Assembly (NCBI GenBank): GCA_020226215.1
Contig: CM035234.1
Location: 13,544,713-13,608,712 of the forward strand
DNA: 64,000 bases
Reading direction: 5' to 3'
From: Sindora glabra
Lineage: Eukaryota > Streptophyta > Magnoliopsida > Fabales > Fabaceae
This document shows, in pieces, positions 24,590-36,951 of this stretch. The first letter of the stretch is position 1, and every line of letters starts with the position of its first letter. The notes below the pieces were generated by a model. That model was given only the letters and a program-made list of their open reading frames with translations. It was not told the DNA's origin and ran no database searches. The position numbers and the translations under genes are program-made.

Positions 24590-25862
24590 ACTTCATTAGA
24601 AATAACAAGAAGTTTAATATTAGATTTCAGACTAACCCTTCAATCTAACTCCTTTAGTAAAGAGTTTTTGGAAAAATTCATCGCTATCCGTAATAATTGC
24701 TCCTTATCCTCCACCTAAAGGCCACCACTATCACTTAACATAGAAAATCTTTTAAATCTCCTTCCAACCACTATTTTCATATAATAAAATTTAGCATGAT
24801 GATCCCCCTATCTTGAATCCATTTAGATCAAAAATTTTAGTGCCAAAGGACTTCTTGTACAAGAATCACATTCAAATCTTTATGCAAATTCTTCTCAAGT
24901 AAATCTAGATGAGGATACCATTTTCTAGTCATAACTTTTTAAATCCTATCAATTCGAGCTATAAGTTGAGCTTTTCTTATTCAAATATCCCTGAAAACTT
25001 CCTTATTTCATTTAACGAAAGTATTTTTCATATATTTAAAATTATGATCAATAGGCATTTCCCTTTTATAATTCTCACTCAAAAAATCTTTAAAATTATC
25101 ATGAACATCTAAATAGCTTCAAATTTAAAAAGTTTATTTTATTTATTTGTTGTCTTATCATTCAGCTTAATTAAAAGAGGATGATGATCCAAATATACCT
25201 AAGGAAAAACTTTAACAATGGCATCTGCATACTCATGCTCCATTCTATATTATACAAATTCTATCTGATCTTTCAAATACTTTTTCATAACCTTCCCTTA
25301 AAAATCCCCTCATATAAACTTTGATCTTTGCCAACCCATGTCAACTAACCTATAATTTTCAATCCAATTAGAATACTCCTTGCACTTGGAATCAGTAATT
25401 GGTGCACTTGTTTTCTTCTCCCTATCTTTAATTATATCATTAAAATCACCAATAAGCATCCAAGCACCATGAATCTATCATGAGAGCACTAGTAATTGTT
25501 TTCTACCTTCCTCATAAGTAAGAAATTGAGGATCCAAATAAACTACTATAAAAAATCATTCACCTGTAACAGGACATGTAAATGCAAAAATTAAGAAGAG
25601 TGATCCATCATTGCAATATCAAGCTTATTATCCTTCCATGCCACCCAAATTCCACTCAAATGTCCTTTGCCTTTCTCAATTACAAATTTATTAAAATTTA
25701 ATTGCTTGAAAATATCATCAATATTAGTAGAGGAAAAATTAGTCTCCAACAAAGCTATAACATCAAGATTAGCCTTTGCACAATCTTTTTAGCTTTCAAT
25801 AGAAACTTTGATTTCCCTACTCCTTGATAATTCCTAACAAGAGCTTTGTTCATCATAAAGAA
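24590..25862 (-). mobile_element. LINE (L1-type) remnant with endonuclease domain
   Basis: Read on the minus strand from about 25862 downwards, with stops and indels tolerated, it gives the endonuclease/exonuclease/phosphatase fold of plant L1 elements: an N-terminal block like YQGVGKSKFL (25790-25860), VIALLETNFSS with the catalytic Glu (about 25730-25770), GHLSGIWVAW (about 25640-25690), MLIGDFNDI with the catalytic Asp and Asn (about 25430-25460), and YLDHHPLLIKLN with the catalytic Asp-His (about 25165-25200). This enzyme nicks target DNA for insertion. Farther on, about 24790-24890 resembles the linker before reverse transcriptase, but no reverse transcriptase core is seen, so the element is truncated at that side. 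Many stops make it inactive. Confidence 0.75.
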
Positions 25863-26565
25863 ACTAAAATGTGTTTACCTTTAGAATCATTTTTATTCAT
25901 TAAACTTAAGAGAATCAATTATTTTTTATCATTCACTTATTACCATTATAAAATACATTATTATTTTTTAAAAAAATACAATTTACCCCATCTATGGTTC
26001 CATTGATTTTCACTTGATTTATCTATATTTTTAAATGTTATAGTTTGCTCATCTATGCTTTCAAAAGTTAACATTTTACCCACCTTCATTTTTTTGTGTA
26101 ATTTTCAATAGAATATTTGATAAGAAATGAGTTAAATGAACTTGAAAGAAATTATGATGGAGTAAATTATAATTTTTCATATTTGTGTGAATTGATATTC
26201 AAAATTCTCAATTAAGACTAAAAAATTTATTGGATTTATCTCCTTAATTTAGATCTACAAATTATATATTGTTGTTATAGTACTTCACAAAATTACCAGT
26301 AATAGAATACCTAAATTTTATTATCTAGAAAAGTTAAGAGTTTTAGTAATTTTTTTAAACTTTGTCATGTATTATAATAGATTTTTTTCTAGTTTAAAGT
26401 GTGTTATTAAAATAAGAAGACAATACTAATATATTTTAATCCTTATTAAAAATTTTTGACATTAATTTATATTAATATGAGAAAATTACATTTTACTGAC
26501 ATATAGTTTGGCCCAATTTTACTTAATTCACTTATTTTAGAGTCTTTTGTAAAAAATTGGATGGA
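25863..26565. other. AT-rich sequence between the LINE and the LTR element
   Basis: No gene. A 60-codon frame at 25824-26006 is AT-driven. Confidence 0.4.
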
Positions 26566-26570
26566 AAAAA
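26566..26570. other. Left target-site duplication (AAAAA)
   Basis: Five A residues directly before the 5' LTR match five A residues at 35281-35285 after the 3' LTR. Because both flanks are longer A-runs, the match could be chance. Confidence 0.5.
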
Positions 26571-29423
26571 TGTTACATTCTCCCTAGAATTTCAAAATAT
26601 TAATTCATGAAGGAAAATGATTAAATAATTTTAATGAAAATAAATAATATGCCTTAGTGGTAATAATCCAAAAAATTGGAGAATTTAAGTGGAAGAAATA
26701 AATTTTAATAAGGAATTTGTGAATCAAATATTAAAAAAGGAGAATAAATTAACTAAATGAGTTTTGAATATAATTTTGAAAAAAATAGAAATGAATTGCT
26801 TGAATAAACTCAAAAGTGAAAAACTTGAAAGAGCTAGTAAAGGAAAGTGTGTTGAATAAAAGAGTTAGATGTTATAAGTGTTTAAATGTAATTATGTGAG
26901 TATAGAGAAAATTTAGGATAAAATTTAAAAAATACCTTTATCCCTTTATAAACCTAATATTAGCCTTAAAATCCCCATTTCAAATCTTAATTCCTTCCTT
27001 CTAATCCTTTTCTTCTTTTCCTCCATTTTTTTTAATTTCTTCTTCAAGCAAGCAAAAAAAAAAAGGTAATCCATGTCAAATTCTTCACATAAACAAGGTA
27101 AGATTTTCTTGTCAAGTAATTTTTTTTTGGTTTTCTTCAGATTTGAAAGGATTTAGGTATATAACCTATATAGGGAAAAAAATGAACTTTAACTTGGAAT
27201 TCTAGGTATTTTGGTTAATTGAGGCTTAGAAATAACAAATCCAACCTTCCGAATCTTCTTTCATACTAAATAAGTAAATGTTATAGCCTTAGTGTAAAGA
27301 TTTGAGTGGTTGTGGCTTTTATTTGATTATATAACTTTTGGATTTTATGATCTATGCGATAAATATAATGATTTATGACAAATAATGATATTTGACTTGT
27401 GTTTATGGTTGGAAATGGTTCAAATATGGTATTCTAAAAGTCTATTCATGCTTTGATAGAGATTGATAGCAAGAAAAATACATTTGGAGGATGGTTTTAT
27501 CAAATAAATAATGAAAATTATAAAGGAGTTCTATAGAATTCTAGGCTAATAGTCAATCATTAGGCTAGAAGTTTGACAAGTTTTCATTCTAGCAGCTAAC
27601 GGTCAACCATTAAACCCTTAAGGTTGATTGTTGGCTACTAAGTGACGAGGTTACTCCTTGAAGATATGAAAATTGACTAACTTGCACTATTCCCTTATTT
27701 TAATTTATATCATTTAAGTAAATTTTCTCATTTTTCCTTAATTTATATTTTAATCTCCATTTACTTGAAACATAAATGTAAATAAAAAAATATTCTTCAT
27801 TTGGATTCAAATAAAATTTCAAAAAATGAAAACTCTAAAGAAAAGAAATCTAAATTTTGGATTCTAGTTCAAAATGATGAATTTTCTAGACATTATTATT
27901 TTCCACCTCAATAAAGAATAATTTATGGGCCTCTAAAAAATTCATTAATTATGATTTTTCTTTTCCAAATTATATGTATTTTATATAGCTCCTATATAAG
28001 GACTTCAAACTTAGAAAATTTTTAAAAAAATTTTGGATAACAAGCTAGAGAAAAACATATCATTATATCTTATACTCATAGTGTATGGAAATCCAAACAA
28101 TTTGCTAAAATTGACAAATTAGTAGAGACCATGTTTCCAAGTGAATATGTGCATTGTTATTATTATGACAAAGTTGATATTATGCTTATTATTTATTTGA
28201 TATTTGATGGTAAAAATCATATATATAGCCATGTAAAGAGGCATGATTGTGTTATGACATATAAGTCATGTTGTAAATTGAATTTTAGTGTTGTTAATTG
28301 AACAAATTGATAAATACAACCATAGAAAAAAGCATCGATGATATTGTACTATAAAATATGCTACAAGAATGAGATTAATGGTCTTGAAATGATATGGATT
28401 GTGATATATGATGGAGGCAATATGAATAGTGATATTAAAATAATGTGAATTGTGATTGAGGCAATGTAAATCATGATATTGAAAGGATGTGAATTATAAT
28501 GAGAATTATAAGATATGTGAACACTAGATTTGACAATAGTTTGTGATTAGTATCAGGCTAATCCTAAAAAAATAAAGATGGATTTTTCAAAGGCATAGAG
28601 TTTATTAGAAGCTACAAAGAAGTTTATTTACTTTCTTTATCTTATTATGTATATGATATGATAAAATTATGGTATAGATAATTGTATATACGTGAATGAC
28701 AGTATTAATAAGTGCAAATGATGTTAATGAATGTGTTATTATTAATGAAATTTGTGTTACAAATGGGAAAAAATTTTAGTTTAATGTATAATTATTAATG
28801 AATTATAATGAATGTAAGATTAATCTTTTTATGTGCCCATATATAGTAATTTCTTAAAGAGATCATAGTTAGGATTTAATAATGTTTATACATGTATTGT
28901 ATCTTCTAATAGACAAGTTAAATAATTTTAGATCCCTCTCCCATTTCCTGGCAAAGGTATGAGAATATGATTATTTATCCTAGATGTAAATCTAAAATTT
29001 TCTTAATTTTTTCCTAAAATCCAACTTTGATTCTCTTCATTCTAGTATAAGTATTCAAAATTAATAATTTTTTGATGGTTAATGTTTACTCACTAAATTT
29101 TAAAGAAACTTATTGTTTTCTTTTCTTTATTTATTTTTCTTGAAAATTTTTTCCTTTTGGATGTCCATTTACTATCAAATATGATAAAAATGGGCTAATT
29201 TAAGAAATTTGGCACCAATGTAAGCATTAAGACAATTAAAATAATCTTGCACAATGATTTATCAATACATTTACATTTGAATCTTGAAAATTGTACACTC
29301 TTTGGAAGCATAGCATGCTTGCATATGAAATATTATATTAGATATGATATAGGAAAGGTTACTAGATTGTCACCCATAGGAACTTCCTATGTCAATAACT
29401 TGTCTTAGAGATAGGTATTGACA
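26571..29423 (+). repeat. 5' LTR, 2.85 kb
   Basis: Aligns along its full length with 32243-35280. Shared landmarks include 'attaattcatgaaggaaaat' (26600/32270), 'aacttgaaagagct' (26820/32485), 'ttgacaagttttc' (27570/33270), 'tatgtattttatata' (27965/33625) and 'gatataggaaaggtt' near the end. It holds an internal series of degenerate 'gatattaaaatgatgtgaat'-type units (about 28350-28520), also in the partner LTR. No coding region. Confidence 0.85.
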
Positions 29424-29426
29424 AAA

Positions 29427-29443
29427 TTGGTATTAAAATCTAG
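29427..29443 (+). other. Primer-binding site (initiator tRNA-Met type)
   Basis: 'ttggtattaaaatctag' resembles the standard plant retrotransposon site TGGTATCAGAGCCTAG, complementary to the 3' end of initiator tRNA-Met; the changes are mostly C to T and G to A, as in methylated, decaying DNA. It starts four bases after the end of the 5' LTR, as expected. Confidence 0.7.
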
Positions 29444-32227
29444 TTTAAGGCCTTGTAGTGTATTTTGATTGAATCTTGAAGTAGAAATTTCTACCTAGCT
29501 AATTGAATGCTTTAAAAACATTAAAGGTTGATAGTAAGTCAACAACTACTAAAGATAGGTATGGACAAACTTGACATTTATCTTTCATACACTGGAATCT
29601 TTATTGCCTACTTTCACCCATGGTAGCCAAAATGATCATAATGAGTACTTTTTTATTCTTCGGTTGATTATCATTTTCTCATATGTTGATGACTATTACT
29701 ATAAGTGATTGTCATGATTAACTTGATATGGAAAAAAGTATAAACTAATAGTTTAATTTGGTAAAGGAAGTTAATCACTAATCCTATTTTGTATCTTTAT
29801 ATTTTAAGAGGACTCGATGAACACATATATAATATTTATAAATATTGCTTATATATAAGTCTTCTTAGACAATTTTATTTCTATATTAGTAATGGAGACA
29901 TATATTATGACTCTTTAGTGTTGTAGGGCATTTTAATTGATTATCAAGACTGATAAATTATGAATTATGAATTTATAATTTAAGTAATAAAGAGCAAAAG
30001 GTTAAAAAAAGTAAAAATATAAATCTCAATAGGAAAATTAGGTGTTTATGAGATGTATTAAGTGTATTGGTCCACTAATGTTATCATAATTAAACTAGGG
30101 GATATATTATATGTAAGATATTAGACATAGCCTTTCTTCTAACAATAATCAAGGATTAGTGAGGTATAACTATTAATATAGAAATTGGTACTTGTGAATG
30201 GGAAGCCTATTTATATTAGGCTAGTTTGATAGGATTGGAATTTAGGTACATAACAAAATGTGAAACTTCAATTGAAAAAGATAAAATCTTAGGGGAATAT
30301 AAAACATGCTTAAGTATGAGTGTAAGCATGGCAAACCAATATAATGGTTTAGTGAGTATGTTATTTATTTGAATTATATCTGTCGTATGGTCTTCTGTAG
30401 AAAGTCATATAATTAAACACATAATTATGACATAACTTGGATTGACCTTGCAATTTGTAATGGCTTAATGTTAAGTCAATATCTATATAATAATGTACGG
30501 ATAAGCCTAAGTGGTTTGATGTGTTGTGAAATATTTAATTTTTAGATTTTAAATCTTATTTCAATTAGTAAGTGTAATATAGTTCCATTTGCACACATAT
30601 ATAAAAACATACATAGGGTCATCGAAGAAGAAAACTTGATGTGAAGTGATACTAAGATGATAAAAAGCCTTGGCATTTGGATCTTATTATTTGTTTATGA
30701 GGATTAATCACTTACTTTCTTTATTTGTGATTATATAAGAGGAAAGATAGGTATTAATTGATTGCATTATATTAAGTAAAACATAAAACCATAGTTTCTC
30801 ATTTTGTATTTGAATTAATGAATCACATATAAATTTATATATATTTGTAAATATAAGGTGTGAGTGCTTGTAATATGAAATTTGAAAATTTGAAGTGTTT
30901 AATTAAATATTATAATCTAATTATTATGTTTGAAATGAATAAGTAAGGTGATAAAAGGCTTGCTAGGTAAAGATACGGTGATTATTCCACTAACTAGTTT
31001 ATTTACAATTATGAAAAAGCAATAAAGTATAACATGGATAATAGATAATAAAATTACATAGAATTTGACAAGAGATGTAATGATACATTTCAAGCTTAGA
31101 TAATTTAAGCATAGTTGTATTAAAATTTGAGTAAGAGAGTAGAGTTAAGAGGTCTAACATTTGAAATCATAATTGAAGGGATAATATAGGAAAGTGTTAA
31201 GTAACCTACAAATTCTTATTGTAATAAATTAGATGTTAAGTGTCACAAATATTTTTATAGCACAGGACCCTAAAGAATTTAAATAAGATAGAATCATTTC
31301 ACCAAAGTACATGTAATGATAAAGCTAGGTAAACATAGATTAGAATTTATATAATGTAGTTTGTGTTAAACGTAAGGCCTTATAGACAAAAAAAAACTTT
31401 AGTTCTTAAAATTTATGTAATAATTCTATTTAAGATCTATAATTACTACAATTGCATATTGCTCACCTATCTATACATTTGTACAATAATGTTTAAGGGT
31501 GAAACTAACATTAATATAAAGTTACTTTAAGTACATTGTGATTTTATAGTTTACAAGGCTAAAATATTTATGGATGTTTAAAGTAATAATTTAAAAGATT
31601 TTCCTCCTTGTAAAATAAGAATCAAATTTGGTTTCGAAAACATTTTTTACAATTGAGGACCTAAGGTAATTTATACTTAGGAATTGAATTTATGTAAATA
31701 AATGAATTGATACTGTTTGTGTTGATAATTGTTATGTGTATTGAAACATATAAATGAAAGTATGGTAATAGTGTATGAGTTTCATCGATGCCACCTTTTG
31801 ATGTATGTGAATCCATATTGGGACTTGAATAGGATTGTAAATTTGCATATGAACTAAAATTTAATGTCACGTGTATAAGGAAAGTATAGCTTATGCTGGA
31901 GCTTATATTTATATGCTCTATAGTAAATAAGCTTGAATGTCTCTAAGTTATGATAAAAAAAGATATACAATAATAGAAGAAGTTATGCTTGAATATTTTA
32001 TGATAGAGTTTGTGATCATATGTAAAAGGTTTGCAAAATGTAGAAGAAGTATAGTCGAAAGAGATCCCTTGAAGGCTCAGATAAATAAATGTGTTCAAGA
32101 TTTAGGTTATATGACTAGGTAGTTAATAATAATTTTAGATGTAAGTCTCACATACTAACTAAAGTAATAGGATATTTTAAATGAACATTACAAAAGATAT
32201 ATTAAAAATTTGAGGACAAATTCTTTT
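29444..32227 (+). other. Interior of the long-LTR element, no coding sequence seen
   Basis: About 2.8 kb. I looked for zinc knuckles, the protease, reverse transcriptase and integrase motifs in the plus frames and found none. Short frames at 31661-31870 (-) and 31937-32122 (+) have no domain. The segment 32195-32225 ('tttgaggacaaattc') is the conserved run-up to the polypurine tract seen in many plant gypsy elements, which suggests a gypsy partner. Confidence 0.55.
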
Positions 32228-32241
32228 GAAAGGGAGAAGTA
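32228..32241 (+). other. Polypurine tract
   Basis: 'gaaagggagaagta' lies directly before the TGTTACATTC start of the 3' LTR. This is where plus-strand DNA synthesis is primed in LTR elements. Confidence 0.75.
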
Positions 32242-34264
32242 TTGTTACATTCTTTTCATAATTTTAAGATATTAATTCATGAAGGAAAATAATTAAATGA
32301 TTTTAAGAGAAAAAAATAATGTACTTTAGCAATAATAATCTAAAAAACATGGATATTTATGTGGAATGGATAAATTTCGATGAGAAAGATGGGAAATAAA
32401 CATTAAAAAAAGGAAAATTAATTAATTAAATGAGTTTTGATTTAAGAAAATAGAAATGAATTGCCTAAGTGGACTTAAAAATGAAAAACTTGAAAGAGCT
32501 CGTGAAGCAAAATGTGTCGAATAAAGGAGTTAGAGATTATATGTTTCAAAAGGTGAGTATACAAGTATGAAGGAAGTTTAAGACAAAATTTGAAAATGCC
32601 CTTACCTCTTTTAAACCTATTATCAACTTTAAAATCCCTATTTCTCCCCATTTCAAACCTTAACTCTTTGTTTCTTATCCTTTTATTCTCTTTATCATCT
32701 ATTTTTTTAATTTTTTCTTTAATTAAGCAAAAAAAGAGCTAATCCATGTTGAATCCTTCACATAAACTACGTAAGATCTTCTCAACAATTAAATTTTCCA
32801 TTGTTTTCTTGAAATTTGAAGGGATTTGGGTATGTAACTCAAATGAGAGAAAAGATAAACCCTAACTTAGGATCATTAGTATTTTGGTTTATTAAGGGCA
32901 AGAAATAACAAATTTTACTTTTCAAATCTTCATCTATACTAGATGAGTAAATATTATAGCCTTATTTTAAAGATTTAAGTGATTTTTGTTTAATTGTATA
33001 AGTTTTGCATTTTATGATCTATAATAAATATTATAATTTATATTGAGTAGTGGTCTTTAATTTGTGCCTATGGTTGGAAATTGTTCAAATATGGTATTCC
33101 AATGGCATACTTATGCTTTGGTAGGATTGGTAGCAATAAAAAATGCATTTTAAGGATAGTTTTATCGAATGAATAATGAAAGTTATAGGGGAGTTCTATA
33201 GAATCCTAAGGTAACAATCGACCACTGGACCCAATAGTCAACTATTGGTTCTATTAGGTCCAGAAGTTTGACAAGTTTTCCTTCCAATAGCTAACGGTCA
33301 ATTGTTAGCCATTAAGTGATAAGGCTGCTCCTTGAAGATATAAAAGCTAACTAACTTGCACTATTCTTATATTTTCAAATAATAAAAATAAATAAGGAAT
33401 TACCCTTATTTAAATTCCAATAAAATATCAAAAAATGAAAATTTCAAATAATAGAAATCTAAATTTTGGATTCTAGTTCAAAATGATGAATTTTCTGAAT
33501 ATTGTTAGTTTTCACTTTCATAAAGAGCCATTTATGGGCTTCTAAAAAGGTTAGTAAAAAAATATTTTTAAATTAAGCTATAACAAGTTAACTAAGATCA
33601 GAATTTTTTCTTTCCAAATTATATGTATTTTATATAACTTTCCATATAGAGGTTCCAAACTTAGAACTTCTTTAGAAAATCCTAGGTGATAAGCTAGACA
33701 AAAACATGATATTAGATGTTATCCTTGTAATGTTTGAAAATCCAAACAATTTGCTTAGATTGATAAACTAGTAAAAACCATGCTTACATGTAGGTATGTG
33801 AGCGTTGCTATTGTTTAGACAAATTTGGTATTGCATTTATTATTTATGTTATATTTGGTGGTAAAAATATGCGGCCATGCGAGGATGCATGCAGTGTTGT
33901 GATATATAAGCCATATTGTAAATTGAATTGTTATGTTGTTAATGAAATAAATTGATATATGTGATCATGTAAAAAGATATGGATGATATTGTACTACAAA
34001 ATATGATATACGAATGAGATCAATGGTATTAAAATGATATGAATTGTGATGGAGACAACGTGAATATGATATTAAAATGATGTGAATTTGTGATAAGGCA
34101 ATGTGAATTGTGATATCAAAATAACATAAATTGTAATTTAGGCTATGTGATATATGATCATTTAATTCAATATCAGGTTGTGAAAGATATAATATTGACC
34201 TTAGAAGGACAAGAACATATTTGTAAAGATTATAAGGTTAATCGGGAATTACAAAAAGGTTTAT

Positions 34265-34765
34265 TTTGCTTTCTTTATCTTCGTATTATGTGTATGATAT
34301 GATAGGATTATGATATGAATAATATTGTATGTATGAATGGTGGCACTAATGAGTGTAGATGATGTTAATGAATGCGTTATTACTAATGGAATTTATGTTT
34401 TGAATGGAAATTGTGTATGATATGATCAGATTATTTGCTTTCTTCACCTTCATATTTGCTTTCTTTATCTTCATATTATGTGTATGATGTAACAAGAATC
34501 ACAAAAAAGTTTACTAAATTTCTTTATCTTTGTATTATGTGTATGATATGATAGGATTATGATAAGAATAATATTGTATGTTGAATAGTGGTACTAATGA
34601 ATGCGAATAATGTGAATGAAAGCATTATTACTAATGGAATTTTATGTTTTGAATGGGAATTTGTTTGTGATTTTACATATAATTGTTAATAAATTATAAT
34701 GAAAGTTATGATGTAATAATTTCTTAAAGAGATCATAGTTGGGATTCATAATTGGGATTCATAAT
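34265..34765. repeat. Internal tandem duplication (249-bp offset) in the 3' LTR
   Basis: 'gtattatgtgtatgatatg' starts at 34283 and again at 34532; the following 'ataggattatgat' and 'aataatattgtatg' are repeated too. The partner LTR has this part only once (about 28640-28720), so the duplication happened after insertion or in one template. A third short 'ctttctttatcttcatatta' copy lies between the two at about 34465. Confidence 0.75.
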
Positions 34766-34776
34766 TGGGATTCAAT
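34741..34776. repeat. Three 13-bp units ('gggattcataatt')
   Basis: Two full units followed by a partial one, present only in the 3' LTR; the partner LTR has a single unit at about 28870. Confidence 0.8.
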
Positions 34777-35285
34777 AATGTATGTGCATGTATTGTGTTT
34801 TTTGATAGACAAATTAAATAGTTGTAAATTCATTTCCCTTTATTGGCAAAGATATGGGAATGTAATCATTTATCTTGAATATAAATCTAAAATTTTATCC
34901 TAAGATCCAACTTTAATTCTTTGCATTATGGTGCTAATATTCAAATTTAATAATACTTTGATGATTAATGTTTACTTATTACTCTTTTTCTTTTTCTGTT
35001 TATCTTTCTTAAAAATTTTCCTCCTTAAATTCCAACTATCATCAAAATGGAATGGAATGAAAATGGGCTTGCTTGAAAATTTCAATGCGAAGGTAAGCAT
35101 TGGGGCAATTGAAATAATTTTACATGATAATTTATCAATACATTTGTACTTAAATCTTAAAAATTACACATTTTTTGAAAGTATAACAGGTTTGCATATA
35201 GAATATTACATTAAATATGTTATAGGAAAGGTTGTAGGTTGTTGTATGTCAATCATATACCCTAAGGATGGGTTGTGACAAAAAA

Positions 35286-36685
35286 AATTAGACTAATAAA
35301 ATATTAATAGTGAAAAGTACAAGTTAATTATAATATTTAAAAATACAAATAAATTTAATGAAAATTAAGAAAATCACTAGGAGATAAGACGTAATTTCCC
35401 TTTATTTTTAAAATCCTTTGGATTTGTTTGGTTCCTATGAATTTGGAATTGTTAGTTCAATGAATTCTAACGTAGAAAATTCACGCTTTGTGGGCTGTGA
35501 AATTTCAACGTAGAAGTCAAAGACACTAGCAACAATTTGTCCGTCGCAATAAATCCGTTTAGTGGCAATCAAATTAACTTACTGAATACGTTCAGTAGAT
35601 GGGATTTTGTTAGATAATTATATTTAATGTTATCAGTATTTTTTAAAATAATAATAGAATATAAAATATACATCACATTATTTAAGACTGGTGTTTAAAA
35701 TTTTTAAAGTCATAATAAAAAATAGTTGTGAAATTTAAAATTTTAATATTTTGTAACGAAAAATTTTAATTATTAATTGAATTCAATATTTAAAATAAGA
35801 AAATATTCAAATATTATAAATTTAATGCCGATAAATTTAATACTTAAAATTTAGTGCCTAAGTACTAAATATTTCAATGTTATTGAATGCATCCAAATGA
35901 AAGAGAGTTTTATCAATTTATTTGAAAAGTCGAATAGGAACAGAAATTAAAAGGACGAAAATTGAAGTGGAAAAAAAATAGAAACACGTTATGATATTCA
36001 ACAAGTTATGGAACATAGTTCTATATAAAATTATTCAAATTCATATGAATTAAAGGAATTTACTTTTTAAAAAATTTAAATTTTTATAAAAATTTATTTT
36101 TTGTATGAATCAAATAACTCTTTATATTTAAAACTTCTATATTAATATTTATAAAAAATTATTTATCATAAAAGAACTTAAAAGCTTCTATAATTAAAAG
36201 AAAAAAGTTCTTATATTAATATAGAGTGATGTGCTAAATAAATGGATTAGGATGGATTTGAATTAAATGAAAAAGTAAAAGGAAACTTATATATTTATGG
36301 TACAATATAAAATTTTAAATAAATTATGAATAATTCATAACTCTTGGATTTATAATTAACATGATTCATTCATTTATTCATCAAATTATTATTTGATATC
36401 TACTTATTTTAATTGATATTAATTTTTTCAATTTGCTATCATCATTTCAAAATAATTTTTTACTATTATCATTTTTAGACTATATTTTCACTCCTTATTT
36501 TATTTGCCCTTGATGGCATAATATACTATTTTCTTAATATTATATTTTAAAAATTATTTTAATATCAAATACAACATATCAAATACTTTAACATCAATAT
36601 ATATTAAATAAAGCTTATTTAATAAAAAATTGACATTATAATAAAATAAAAAATTTAAATAATAAATCATTTGAAATTATTTATT
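35286..36685. other. Intergenic sequence, no gene seen
   Basis: About 35515-35580 reads 'agacactagcaacaatttgt' then 'ccgtcgcaataaatccgttt', resembling the ends of CACTA-type elements ('CACTA...gcgacgg'). It is an isolated fragment without a partner end. The remainder is AT-rich. Confidence 0.35.
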
Positions 36686-36687
36686 GA

Positions 36688-36951
36688 CTAAAACCACATT
36701 TTAATCCTTATAAGATTTTGTTTGTCTTGATTTGATTTTTGACTAAAAATTTATATTAATTTGATCTTTATAAAATTAAAAATGCTTAAGTTTTAATTCC
36801 TCCATACGATTTTTTCCTAAATAAAAGTTTATATAGAAAAATTAAAATTTGAGAATTTTTAACTTTATAAAAATTAAATGAATATAAACTTTTAGTTATG
36901 AATCAAATTGAAACAAACTTAATCTTACAGGAATTAAAATATGATTTTAAT
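36688..36951. mobile_element. Foldback element of about 265 bp with long arms
   Basis: The left half ('acattttaatccttataaga', 'cttgatttgatttttgacta', 'atttgatctttataaaatta') is the reverse complement, with mismatches, of the right half ('taattttt...aacttttagtta', 'aatcaaattgaaacaaactt', 'aatcttacaggaattaaaat'). Arms are about 120 bp and almost no loop remains. Related copies are at 44840-45040 and 10780-10995. No coding sequence. Confidence 0.65.

Larger units (their letters stand above)
26571..35280 (+). mobile_element. LTR retrotransposon with very long LTRs and non-coding interior (LARD-like)
   Basis: All structural parts of an LTR element are present. Two related copies, 26571-29423 and 32243-35280, start with TGTTACATTC and end with TGACA, as LTRs do (TG...CA). 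Four bases after the first lies a primer-binding site, and just before the second a polypurine tract. The element is flanked by AAAAA on both sides, which fits a 5-bp target duplication. The interior is only about 2.8 kb and contains no recognisable gag, protease, reverse transcriptase or integrase. Long LTRs around a coding-free interior define LARD-type elements, which move only with enzymes from a partner. The two LTRs differ at many positions, so the insertion is old. Alternatively it is an autonomous element whose interior has lost its genes. Confidence 0.8.
32243..35280 (+). repeat. 3' LTR, 3.04 kb
   Basis: Partner of the LTR at 26571-29423. It is about 185 bp longer, mainly because of an internal 249-bp duplication (about 34265-34760). 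It begins TGTTACATTC and ends GGTTGTGACA, and its first and last seven bases are near inverted repeats. Confidence 0.85.

Noticed and set aside
34928..35278. 116-codon plus-strand frame near the end of the 3' LTR
   Set aside because: It lies wholly within an LTR, is not conserved in the partner LTR, and has no domain.
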